A stretch of DNA of 64,000 nt from Diphasiastrum complanatum. Taxonomy: Eukaryota > Streptophyta > Lycopodiopsida > Lycopodiales > Lycopodiaceae. Below are positions 34,788 through 46,640 of this stretch, one piece after another. Each line of letters opens with the position of its first letter. Position 1 is the stretch's first letter. The position numbers and the translations under genes are program-made. The notes beneath the pieces were generated by a model. That model did no database searches. It was given only the letters and a program-made list of their open reading frames with translations, and was not told the DNA's origin. Location of the stretch: positions 33,385,645 to 33,449,644 of the forward strand of contig CM055100.1 in assembly GCA_029204225.1 (NCBI GenBank), in the 5' to 3' direction.

Positions 34788-35388
34788 AAGTACAAGGGCT
34801 TGAATCATTGAACCAATCAAATCCATTTTTAGCAAGTATTGGTGCTAAAAACTAGTTTTATGAGGGCGAGCTAGAAGCTTAGTTTTGGTGAGGGAATTTG
34901 ATTCCAAACTTTGTAGGGATCAAAATCCGTACTGTTCACACATGTGGGCATGTGGGCATCTCAGAACCTGCATTTAATGCATGGTATTCATTTGATCATT
35001 AAAAATTCAATTTGAGAGATCTTTGTTTGATTATTGGTGAAAATCCTAGGATAAACTACCAAGTTTGAATGCCATTAATTAGATTTGAATTTGATTCATG
35101 AAATCTAATTAATCAAGGCTGAAATCAAGTCCTATTAAAATCATTTACAAGTCTTGAGACTACAAGAGGTGTGAGGGAGATTAAGTCATTTCTTTGTCCA
35201 AAAATAGCCAAGATTGGCAAGATTTGTTTGAAAGTAGATTTCACATCATCTTATCTTCATTCCAACTTTGTGTGGGAGTCATAGAACTGAGATTATAAGT
35301 CCATTTGTCGGATTAGAAATCTAATTTGAGTTAAACACTACAAGTGTGATGTAAGCCAAGAATATCCAAAATACGGATGTCACATGAA
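34788..35388 (+). other. Copia D leader region
   Basis: Non-coding sequence after the primer site, as expected before gag. No gag reading frame survives before the join with Copia C. Confidence 0.5.
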
Positions 35389-37377
35389 TAAAGACATTTA
35401 TGGTCTCAAACAAGCAGCAAGACAATGGTATAGAAAGAAGGACGAAGCACTATGTTCCATAGGCTTCAAACCTCTTTGCTAAATCAAATGTCTATATCAA
35501 GCATGTCCAAAATGAAATAATCATTCTAGCTGTTTATGTTGATGACACGCTTATCTTCTCAAGAAGAGATAAGTTAATTTCAGATGTCAAAAGAGACATT
35601 TCTAAAATATTTGAGATCGCTAACCTAGGAGAAGCTAAAATCTATCTAGGCTTGCAGATCGTGAGAGACTTTGAAGGTGGTAAGTTTTATCTTCACCAAC
35701 AAAAGTACACTCAAAAGATCATTGAAGACTTCACCATGCTCGAATGCAAAGGTGTGCATACTCCCATGATACCTGGAACAATACTGAGCAAGGCAAGTTG
35801 TCCGTAGACTCTCGAGGAAGAGGAACGAATGGCCAAATCACCCTATCGCAAGCTGATTGGATTATATATAGCAGACAACACCAGACCTGATATAGTGTTT
35901 GCAGTATACAGGCTGAGCCAATATAATCAGAACCCAGTATCGTTACATTGGAAGTTGGCAAAGAGAGTACTACAATATCTCCAGGAAACAAAAGACTATG
36001 GACTGTGTTATTCAAAGGAAGCTGGATTTCACATCAAATCTTACAGTGACACAAGTTGGGCATCCATGAAGGATGATAGCAAAATTATTTCAGGAGGTTG
36101 TACTCTAGCATCTAGCACAGCCATACTCTAGATTAGCAAGAAGCAAACAGGGGAACCCAATCTTCTTGTGAAGCGGAATATGTAGCAGCAGCCAAGATGG
36201 CAAATGAGCTAATCTGGATTAAATTAATATTGGAAGGATGTGATGAATCTAGCTGTAAACCTTATGTCTTGTTAATGGATAACACTTTAGCAATCTATCT
36301 TACGAAAGATCCTATATTTCACTCGAAAACGAAGCACATAGCCATCAAATATCATGTGATTCGGGACTTAGTCGAGAAGAAGGTACTGAAGACAACCTTC
36401 ATACCCACAGAGGAAATGACAACTGATATCTTTACAAAGCCACTAAGTAAAGCTTTGTTTGAGAAGCAGCGAAGAAGATTGGAGTTAATTCAACTGCCAC
36501 TTTGAGAGAGAGCTGTAGAACAACTAACCAGACATATCTTGATTCTACCAACAAAGCACGCAGTTTACTTGACAAAGGATGAGAAAGAAACGAACGCGAA
36601 CTTGAAACATTTTTATTCATGACCAAATCGAAGTATTTGCAAATAGAATCTTGTTACAGAATATTCTATTTCTTGTTCAAGCCTCAGATGCTGTAAAATT
36701 GTCGTGAACAATTCGTGAAATCTTCTGGACTATTCTTCAAGCTCACTTGTCATGAAACTATCTCAAACAGTTCGCGAAATATTCTAGATTTCTTCTTCAA
36801 GCTCAAGAATTGTCATCTGTCGCGAACAATTCGTGAAAGACGAAAATGTCGCGAAGAGACAAGTGTCGCAAACATTTCACGAAACACGAAACTGAGATGA
36901 AGAGATGAACTGTCGCAAATTATTCGCGAACAGATTTTATGCGAGCCTGGAAACAGAGCATCTATTTGAATATCAACCGTTGTAAATGGTTAGATATCTA
37001 CTTTTACAACATTGAAAGGCCAAAAAACCTATAAATAAAAGGCCAAAAGACCTGTTCTGTAACAATATAAATAGATGTGCACTACTCGTTGTAACACACT
37101 CACTCCATCAGAGACACAACAATGAGATAAGACAACAAGAGATGTATATTGATGAACCAGATTCAGAATTATAAAAATTCATTTTTGATCGATAGTTTCT
37201 TATTGTCTAAATTGTCTTAAGTTGTCTCTTACTTTCGCATATAATTTTCGCATGCATATTCAATCAAAACTAATACTGTTCTATTAGTACATAGATCAGA
37301 TACAATCACGATTGAAGACACTAATATTAGTTTGATTTATTCTCTGTGGAGGAATAATAATAATTATTTTTACAACA
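35389..37377 (+). mobile_element. Copia C fragment: RT end, RNase H and 3' LTR
   Basis: Starts inside RT with IYGLKQAARQWYRKKDEA, then VYVDDTLIFS, SPYRKLIGLYIADNTRPDIV, a damaged RNase H stretch, then MANELIWIKLILEG and TKHIAIKYHVIRDLVEKKVL to a stop at 36503-36505. Several frame changes are present. A purine tract leads into the LTR at 36514-37377. It belongs to the same family as the - strand LTR plus gag at 51.2-53.1 kb. Confidence 0.88.
36514..37377 (+). repeat. Copia C 3' LTR with repeated TCGCGAA / TTCGTGAA motifs
   Basis: Begins TGTAGAACAAC and ends TTACAACA, 864 bp. It is the same family as 52190-53073 in opposite orientation. Between about 36700 and 36935 it holds at least five copies of a GTCGCGAACAATTCGTGAAA-like motif. 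A TATA-like CTATAAATAA lies at about 37029. Confidence 0.85.
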
Positions 37378-37382
37378 ACCAT

Positions 37383-37690
37383 GTATAAGCATGAATGAGA
37401 CAAGAGAGAGAGAGAGAAAAAATTTCCTCTTTTCCCACGAAATACAACCTTTTATAGTAGGTCCAAACCTAAGTTCAAACTTTGGTTTTCCTCCATAATG
37501 AAAAACCATACTATTATTGTGACTAGATTCAATGTCTCTTGAATCTACTAAAACTCGTGTCCTATAGTTTCCCACACTTTCAAAAGTGTTTATTCAAATT
37601 CTTTTAGACTAATATAACTTTGAAAAGTCAAACTCTAAGTCTAATTTGAAATTGCCTTCAAATGCCATATAAACAATTGTAGCAAATTTG
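37383..37690. other. Non-coding stretch between Copia pieces
   Basis: AT-rich, with a short GA run near 37400-37420. No coding recognised. Confidence 0.45.
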
Positions 37691-38300
37691 ACTAAACTAG
37701 TTGAAATCTCTCACATTTCCCAACCAAGCCATTGGAGGAATCACACCATTTGAGGCTCTATTTGGAGAAAAGCCAAATCTCAAAGATCCAATAATCTTTG
37801 GATCTACATGCTATGTACACCAATCCTTGGGTTCAAAGAAGAAGGATGATGCCACTTCTATCAAAGGTATATTTGCGGGGTATGGTGAGAATAATAAAGG
37901 GTATAGAGTCTTCAATCCCATCACTAAGAAAGTCATAGTGAGTAGGGATGTTATTTTTTATGAAGGACATTCTTCTTTGGATCATAATTCTACTAATCAT
38001 CTTGATGTCAAGACCATGCTAGAATGGAGGAGGAGCTTCAAAGTGATCAAGAGCTTGAGGACCCATCTCAAGATCCAAGGACTTCAAGAAGATCCACAAG
38101 AGCAAGGGACGAGCCATTAAGGGCCACTTATGATGGAAAAGGTGATCAAAGGGAAGGTATTTCATCTTTTACTTCATACACTTTCCTTGATTCATGATGA
38201 ACCAACTTGCTATGAAGATGCTTGTAGATAAAAAAGTTGGATGGATGCAATGCAAACGGAGTATGATGCTCTCATCGAGAATCCTACATGAGCTGCGGAG
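37690..38300 (+). mobile_element. Copia D integrase fragment, first copy
   Basis: Reads NQAIGGITPFEALFGEKPNL, FGSTCYVHQSL, GIFAGYGENNKGYRVFNPIT and VIVSRDVIF, then a degraded piece around DAMQTEYDALIEN-like text near 38230-38285. The same segment occurs, better preserved, at 42.7-43.26 kb. Confidence 0.82.
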
Positions 38301-38389
38301 CAACTTCTTCAACTGGGGGGAAGCAAGAAAAAAGTCAACTTGGGCATTTTCTTCAAAAAAAGTGACCCAAGTGACCTTTTTCACAACCA

Positions 38390-38947
38390 AAAAGGTATAT
38401 CTGAATTCACCAGCCTGTCTGCAACCTTAACAGACCTTGATGTTTCATTTTATCACCTCCACGAATTCTGACAATGACCAAATTTTGAGAAAACAGCCTA
38501 ATATACTGTCAAAATCCCTTATTTCTCACCCAAATCTTTGTCCTAGAATTCGCGGCTTCACTGAGGCTAGATCTCATTAAGATCAGTCCTCCAGTAGCTC
38601 CGCGAATTCTGTTTGAACATCACATTTTTTTCCATATTCCCTATCTGCCAGTCAAACCTCTTTGTTAGAATTCGCCATCTAGCCTAAGAATTCATTCTTA
38701 AAGAGCACGATTTTCTTGTCCTATCCGCGAATTCTGAAACTCCACTTTTTTCCCAGAAAATCTAAAAAAATCACTATTTTGACATTCAAAACTCCTTTTC
38801 AGAATTCAACTTTCCACGATTTCTCAGCCTGTCCGCGAATTCTATTACTATAAAAAAAAACCAGTTTTTGTCCTACAATATCCATTCTTCAAGCAAACTG
38901 CCCTTTTACCAAGTACAGTATTGTCCTGCTCATCTATATTTTGCATC
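38390..38947. repeat. Gypsy E upstream region with CGCGAATTC repeats
   Basis: The motif CCGCGAATTCT, or its inverse AGAATTCGC, recurs near 38555, 38604, 38670, 38725 and 38835. Position before the gag start suggests LTR or leader sequence of Gypsy E. No second LTR or primer site was found. Confidence 0.45.
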
Positions 38948-41900
38948 ATGTCTTGTGACTGTGTTGAATCTTCTAATCCGACTCCTCCATGACTAGAACG
39001 AAGAATTCCACGTATCGATGCACCAAAGTACGATGGCGAATCTGACCCAATCCGATTTCTCCTCGACTGCATGCCGTTTTTATGGAGATACCTCCGAAAC
39101 TGAAAAGCTTCGCCTATTTCCCATGGTACTCTATGGCATTGCCAAAGAGTGGTACTTGAATCTCGAAGCCCCTGATCTTGTCTCTTAGACCACCCTCAAG
39201 GACGCTCTCATCAAGCGTTTCAAACCATCCAAACTGACTCAGAGCCCGTTCATTCAAATTATTCATATCAAGATGCGTCGCAAAGAGTCTGTCCGAAACT
39301 ACATTGAGCGTTTTAAACATCTCAAAGTAGAATGCGTTGATGAAAATATCACCGAACGAATGGCCATAAAACTATTCTTAGTTGGATCGCCAAAAAACAT
39401 CTGCCGTGAACTCAAACCAGTTGACCTTTATGATCAACTTAAAGATGTGATGACCAATGCTATCCATGAAGAAGACGAAGGTTCCGACGACAACTTTGAC
39501 CATCTTGAAAAGAAATCTAAGAATCCAGACCATCCTAATCACCCAAAGTCTGATAATATTGCTCAGTCTTCTGGACTTCTACATCAAATGAAAACCTGAC
39601 AAAAAGCTCAACAATCTCATATGGATAAACTCACTGCCGATTTTCAAATCACCATGAAACAGATTGCTGAGAAATCCTTTCCAGCAGGGAAAAATGTCTA
39701 GTGTCCAATCTGCTCACAACATCACACTGCTAATGAATGGCCTCAATTGCGAAATCATTTCCCAACAGCCACCAGACCCACCATCTATCGAGCTTCCTGC
39801 CCTTACCCACTACAACAACCTGTGCCACAACCAGGGGTTTACCAACCGTGACCACCTGCACCAGATCAATACCAATCCCCATGACAACAGTTTGTTGTTA
39901 ACCAACCTACCCCACAAAATGTTGTCCATTATCTTGATCCGAATGCCATCAATCTGGCCACCTACTATGTGGAAGACAATACTCAACCATAGTACTCTAC
40001 TGAAACGGTTGTTTATTATACCTATGATTCTAATGCTCAACTAGTGGATTCCAATGCCCAAGCTTACAATCCAAACCAAGCTGTCCTTGCCGCACATCAA
40101 CTGCCCGCAATACGAGGATGCTTTATCTGTGTAGGTAAACATCCTAGTATTCGTTGCCCAGATAAACTCCGCTTTCCCCCAGCTTGTGAAAACTCTGGTA
40201 TTGAACATCATGTGAAGGACTGCTCATCTCGATCTAAGCCAGCCGCTCCTGTCTGTTCAGTGCAAGTAAAAACCTTACCCATCGAAACACATCCTACTTG
40301 GGTCTTGACTCGGGCACAAACCCAACGCCGAGCCCCTACAGTTGCACCCAACAAAACTCAACCACAAGCTGTTCCTCCAAGTGATGATTCAACTTTGATA
40401 GTTTACCCTCACCCCTCTGAAGAAATTCGGTTGCATCATGAGTATCGTCAGCAAATTTGCAATGCCGACCAACAATCTTCCTCTTCCCATAAAGTACCTC
40501 CCAAGCCCTTTGAAAGCAAAACCCTTGAAGGAACTGAAGTTTGCGGAGATCTACTACAAGCCAATGTCACTCTTCCCTTCCATGTACTCTGGATGCATGC
40601 TGGCCAGTGGAAATAACAGATCCAATACAATACCACCACCAGTATTAACGAGTTGCCTGAAATGCCCTTACATCTAACCAATCCACTTAGCGAACAAGGC
40701 AACATCAAAATCCCAGCTACCCATCATCAATCTCGTGAAGTTCTAGTAGTACTCGATGGAGGTTCCGAGGTTAATATCATTTCCACATACCTCATGATGG
40801 AATGGAATCTGTGCGACAAGCTAGCCAAACCTACTTGTCAACTTTGGATGGCTGATCAAAGTGTGGTCCGACCTACCGGTTTCCTTCCGCACATGCTTAT
40901 TGAACTAGGAGGTGTCAAGTTTTCTGCTGATCTCATAGTACTTGATATTCCTAATAATGCCTATTCTTATTGAATTACAACTTGGTCATCCCTGGCTCAC
41001 CAATGCACAAGTCGTTCATGACTGGAGCAAAGGCCGAGTCACTTTTGGCAATTGTGACAGTTCTATCACCATTGACTCAACGGGTAAACTCAAACCTGCA
41101 CACATCCATGACAAGGGATCCTCAACCACCAATTCCGTATTTGAGCCACACCAGTCCAGCCACGAAAAAGGTCATCATGTTAAATCTACTGATATCATAA
41201 ACTGGAGTCACAGTCTAGCTACCATTGATTGTGTGAATGCCGATTACTGTGCTCAGCATTAGGATAATTGTACCTCTCCACTCCCGATCGATCACGACCA
41301 ATTACCTGATCTTTTTACACCTATCATCAATGTCAATTTTACTGATATTCTTCCACACCATGATGAACTGCTAAATGTTGCATGGCTACCTACTAATGAA
41401 TCAGACAATTTATTCATTGATGACAAGAACGTCTTACAAATTCAGAATTGTCCAGAATATATGGACATTTTTGATCTTCAGATCCTCAACTATATGGAAG
41501 CACTCCCACCTAGGACCTATCTACAACATGCTTCCAAGGTGGAACCAGTTGCCAAGATTGCAATTGAAAAACCTGAGACAAAATTCTACCGTCCCAAATG
41601 GCCACACTATCCATGGGATCTTTGTGGTGAGGAGACTATCTTTGAAATTGATGACGAGATCCTCCATGACATACCAACTGTCCCTCATCCACACACATCT
41701 CCACCACCAAAACCTCAACCACGTGGTCATACTATGAAAGAGAAAATGAAAAAACCACTTCAAACTCAACCGCCGAGTGACCTCGCCATTGTTCGAGAAA
41801 TCCCCGAGATTGCCTCTCATCGTACACCAATCCCCAATAAATTCCAAGCCCCGTCCCGGCAAGAGAAAGGCAAGGCTCCCCTCGAATCTCCAGCCCATGA

Positions 41901-42400
41901 TGTTCCTGCATACTTTAAGGACTATACGATCGAGGATGTCAAAATCCAATTACCCCAAGCTCAACGTGAGCCAACTGGTAATTCACCCTACGAAGGACCT
42001 GCACAAACCATAACCCTTTTCCTGAGTGAGCCAAATGAAACCAAGAATATCTTGTCCACATCAGAGCTCCTCTCAATCACGAACAACGCGCAGACGACTT
42101 GAAAAGCTCCTGCAAAAATATCGACATATCTTTGCCTGGACCTATAAAGACATGAAAGGCATCTCACCCCAAGTAGCTGTGCATCGTATCCCGCTTAAAT
42201 CGGGTGCAAGACCCACTACGAGTCATCCATACAGATGCAAGCGAGCTGCAGACTTAAACCCTCTCCAACTCACATATGGCCAAGAAGCCATTATGCTTGT
42301 GGAATTCCATATCCCCTCCTTTGAGTAGCCTATAACCTTGAGCTCGATACTCCTCAAAATCTAGCGAATAGGTTATTCCATCTGGAGCGACTTTGTGAAA
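38948..42400 (+). mobile_element. Gypsy E: gag, protease and pre-RT, then deleted to the integrase end
   Basis: Gag starts near 38948 (MSCDCVES) and continues in shifting frames through APKYDGESDPIRFLLDC, AKEWYLNLEAPDL, MRRKESVRNYIERFKHLKVE and a knuckle CFICVGKHPSIRC near 40110. Protease-like VVLDGGSEVNIIS lies near 40750-40790, with GG where the family usually has S/T-G. A long linker follows, then KYRHIFAWTYKDMKGISPQV near 42120-42175. The text then jumps into an integrase tail (LQLTYGQEAIMLVEFHIPSF), so RT, RNase H and the integrase core are missing. The join to Copia D follows at about 42400. Confidence 0.87.
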
Positions 42401-42409
42401 CTATCAAAT

Positions 42410-44625
42410 CTATAATGTTTGATTCTTTTGTAAAGTTCAAGACTTTGGTAGAAAATCAACTTAGTACCAAGATTAAGGTATTAATGAGTGATAATAGAGG
42501 TGAGTATATCTCCAATAAGTTGATTGACTTTTGTAGTTCTAATGGCATAAAGAGGGAGTTGTCATGTCCATACACCCCTCAACAAAATGGAGTGAGTGAG
42601 AGAAGAAATAGTTCTCTTTGTGAGTGTGCTGAGGCCTTAAGGCTAGATGCTTCTCTATCCAAACCATTTTGGGGTGAAGCAATAACTTGTGCTAATTATT
42701 TGTGCAATAGATTGCCTAACCAAGCCATTGGAGGAATCACACCATTTGAAGCTCTATTTGGAGAGAAGCCCAATCTCAAGGATCTCAAAGTTTTTGGATC
42801 CACTTGCTACGTACACCAATCCTTGGATAAAAGGAAGAAAGGATGATACAACATCCTTCAAAGGCATCTTTGTGGAATATGGTGAGAATAGCAAAGGATA
42901 TAGAGTCTTCAATCCCATCACTACCAAGGTGATAGTGAGTAGGGATGTTATTTTTGATGAAGGACATGCTTGTAATATGGATGATAATGCTACTAATCAT
43001 CTTGATTGGCAAGGATCATGCTAGGATGGAGGAGGAACTTCCAAGTGATGAAGAACTTGAGGATCAAGATGCAAGAACTCTAAGAAGATCTACAAGGGCA
43101 AGGACTGAGCCATTGAGGCTCACCTATGATGGTCAAGGTGATCAAAGGGAAGGCTCATCATCTTTCACATCTTACACCTTTCTTACTTCAATATTAGATG
43201 AGTTGTAAATCTAAAAGTTGGATGGATGCTATGCAAGTAGAGTATGATGCTCTCATTGAGAATCATACTTGGGATGATGAAGCATCCTTTGAGGACATCA
43301 CATTATATAGAAGGCTTATTGGCTCCTTGATTTATTTAACTATAACTAGACCTGATCTTAGTTATAGTGTTGGAAAGTTAAGCCAATTCATGCAAAGTCC
43401 TCTAGTTTCACATTGGAAGATGGCCAAAAGAGTTCTTAGATACATTTCATCTACTAAGAATTTTGGCATTTTGTATAGAGGGACTAATCTTGGCTTAAGA
43501 GCCTATAGTGACTCGGATTTTGCAGGTGACAAAGTAGATAGAAGAACAAGTGCTTTTGCCACCTTTGTATGTGATGGAGGAGTATCATGGCTTTCCAAAA
43601 AGCAAGATACCATCTCCTTATCTTCCACGAAATCCGAATACAAGACCTTGACATCAAGATGCAAGGAGGTCTTGTAGCTCAAAAGGCTATTGGTGGAGCT
43701 TCATGTCATGGAGGAGGAGATCCCTATCATCTATTGTGACAACCAATTAGCCCAATCACTTGCAACTAATCCTACATTCCATGTAAGGAGCAAACACATT
43801 GACATTGCTCATCATTTCGTGAGGGAGAAAGTGCAAGCCAAAGAGATCAAGCTCCAACATGTGCCATCATCAAGTTGCTTGGCTGATTTCTTTACCAAAT
43901 CTTTACCTAAAGACTCATTTGTGAAGCTTAGATCTTCAATTGGAGTGATTGATAAAAGTATTGTTTTTTCCAAGGCTAGATTTGAGGAGGAGTGTGAAAA
44001 ATTGCCTACATTGGCAAATCTAGCATGTAGAATATTGTATATTTTGTCAATATTTTTTGTTAGTCAATTGAATGGCCAAAGTGCCACTTGTAAATCCACA
44101 CCTAAGGTAGGTTACCACAAGTCAAGAAGAGTGGCTGTTTCCATTTGGTAGTGATTCCTACTTTGTAGGATCTAGACCTTGATTTATGATGAGATTTGTA
44201 TTACCATACACCTACCAAGCATAACTCTTGTATCTAGGCTAGGGTTTTCACATTAGGGCAAGAAAGTTGAGTCTACTTCCTTATTACATGCTGGATTTTC
44301 ACCTAACTTTGCAAAGGAAGTGTCTTTTACTATGTATTTCCATTCTCCATAGTGAGGAGATAGAAACGTTTTGGAGCCTCGAGGAGAAACTTAGATTTTC
44401 TCTCTATGTATTGTGATTGCTTTGGCACACTTCAAACTTTGTCTATAGGCCGTACTTACAACCTGATCTTCACACATGGGAACTCAGATTTTGATCAGTG
44501 CTCCAATTGTCTCTCTTGTTTTCTATCAAGCTGCTAGTATCTGATAGATTGTTTAACAAGCACACAATCAACCTTGTGGATCATTCAAAGATCCATTTAT
44601 GGTCCTTAGTGCTGTACTTTTCACA
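42410..44625 (+). mobile_element. Copia D, second copy: integrase, RNase H and 3' LTR, RT core deleted
   Basis: Integrase core (MSDNRGEYISNKL, QQNGVSERRNSSLCECAEAL) and tail run to about 43210 with a frame change near 42840. At about 43275 the text passes from YDALIENHTWDD directly to FEDITLYRRLIGSLIYLT, skipping the RT palm with YVDD. RNase H (RAYSDSDFAGDKVDRRTS, then YCDNQLAQSLATNP after a stop at 43675) ends beyond the expected stop near the LTR. The purine tract TTTGAGGAGGAG (43981-43992) precedes the LTR. Confidence 0.88.
43993..44625 (+). repeat. Copia D 3' LTR
   Basis: Begins TGTGAAAAATTGCC and ends TTTTCACA, 633 bp, diverged from the LTR at 34089-34774. The flanking 5-mers (ATTTT and TCATT) do not match, so these two LTRs are not shown to be one insertion. 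Confidence 0.87.
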
Positions 44626-44639
44626 TCATTGATTGTTGT

Positions 44640-44850
44640 ACGTAGGGTTGTTCAAACATTTTGATGTAGTCTCTAAAATCAAATGTAAGCTGTAATAAGA
44701 ACATTTTTGGTTTAGGCGTGTAGGACTCCTCAATAATATTGTGTAATAGTGGTAAGAAAAGGCTTTTGTGTCTTAGATTTTTAGAAAAACAGCTAAATAT
44801 TTGGTCAATCTGATCATGAGTGTGATCCACTAATACAACTTCCGCGCCAT
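44640..44850 (-). pseudogene. DUF7869-like fragment, second copy
   Basis: The - strand reads DHTHDQIDQIFSCFSKNLR, NIIEESYTPKPK and FDFRDYIKMFEQ, the same segment as at 33.7-33.96 kb but a different copy. It ends close to the Copia D LTR edge. Confidence 0.6.
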
Positions 44851-44959
44851 ATCTGAATGTGAGGGAAAAAGAAGGTAGTACCAGAAAATAAGACACTGGG
44901 TACATAAAGCACAAGCGGAGAGAAAATAACAAGAAAGAGTTAATCCCACGGAACCTCCA

Positions 44960-46640
44960 GTTGGCGTCGAACAGGAACCGCAAGCGGGCTCACCACTGCG
45001 CACTGATCAAAATGATTGGTTGCACCAACATGAACCACCTTTTCACATGGTGGAGCCCGAGGAACCACACACTGAAAGGCTCACACTTTTATTGTCAAGC
45101 CGTGTTAGTTTACCACTCGGAGAACTACTGCGGATTGCACCACAAGCGAAAAGCCTTCTAGCTGAATGGGCCAAAGCAGATGAGGAGCCAGTAGCACCTG
45201 AGCCCATATATTGTACGGGCTATGAAAAAACAAGTAATGTCCTCCACATCGGAGCAACATGGGAAAGTGAGGAACACAACATCACTTTGCCCATCAAACA
45301 CAAGAGATACGAGGACGAGGCAGCAGTGGTAGATGGAGGATCGGGTGTCAATTTGATGTCCACTACTTTATATGAAAAATGGGGTCTACAAGGATTGAAG
45401 CCAGCAAGATTTGCCATCAAGCTGGCAGATCAATCTTGTGTGAAACCGGAAGGTGTAGTTGCCGATATTTCTGTAAAGATAGCAAGCATGCAGTTTGTGA
45501 TTACTTTTGTAGTCATGGATATACCTGAATCTCCATCTGCATACCGTGTTTTACTGGGAAGACCATGATTGAGGACTACGGAAGTAGTACACAACTGGGT
45601 ACGGGAAAACTCACCTTCGAGAATAGAGAACAGGTTGTAAAGGATGATCCAACCACATGGGCGGTGAAACCTGTTGCACCCAAAGCTGATGACCGATCAT
45701 CCACAACAGATCACACGATTGATCGCCCAAGGCCAGCCAAGAGAGGTCACTATGATTCAGAGACGGATGTTGTGATATGGATAGATGCATTAGCAACTAT
45801 TGACTGCTAGACATGTCAATATGAATCAGATCCAAAACCTAGTACATCTTCAACCAAATGTTACACCATGGACACACCTATCACATTTGGGGTGAATATG
45901 ATAAAGGTAGCATGTCTATCAGCGGAGCCTATTGAGAACCCAGTGGACGATGATCTAGTCCCTTGGCAACATGCTCTAACTTATAATAAGGAGATTGAGC
46001 TTACTGATGAATAGGTCCTACATCACATGGACCCAGATCGTTATGGAACCAAGAAAGTACCAGCTCAACCACCACAAAAGTCTTCTATGGCGAAAGTCTC
46101 AAGGATCGATCCACCCAAGGCACCTACGAATAAGAAGAATTAGTTGAAGCAACGCTACAACCAGGTGATTTGATGGAGTGATCTACCCAAAGAGGCAATA
46201 GCTACAGTGGATGTTGATATTCGCAACCATGAGACGAATATCACGGTAGTCCCGGTGAAAGACAACAAGGATGAATCCACCAAAATGACAAAAAAGGATA
46301 AAAAGAAAGTGTTGGATTCCTTGAAGTCAATCAAGATAGACTCAGATATAGTGTCATCTTCTACATAGGTGACTGAAAATCAAAAAATGACCAGTTGGGC
46401 TAAGATCAATATGTTGAAAGAGGAATCTCGACGAGCGCCAGTTCACGAGATGCTAGAGACTTTCAAGAATTACACCTTGAACGACGTGGTAATCATGATG
46501 TCGCAAGCCTAGAGAGAACTTGATCAAAGTTAGGCACCAGCGGAACAAGTCTTTGAGGGACCTACACGAACACAACCAATGAATCTTGCTGAGCCTATTT
46601 TAATTAGACAGTTCTCATGGGTGATGTGCTTTCATTAATT
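44960..46640 (+). mobile_element. Gypsy F fragment (protease and linker), same family as Gypsy E
   Basis: Reads MVEPEEPHTERLTLLLSSRV, AAVVDGGSGVNLMSTTLYEK, LADQSCVKPEGVVADISVKI and YRVLLGRP, then a one-base frame change near 45565, DVVIWIDALATIDC, and a lysine-rich linker with several stops to about 46630. It ends before RT. The DGGSGVN protease motif matches that of Gypsy E. Confidence 0.82.

Noticed and set aside
34089-44625. One large Copia D element spanning both LTRs
   Set aside because: The LTRs are diverged and of different length, flanking 5-mers do not match, and the integrase segment occurs twice, so at least two copies are involved.
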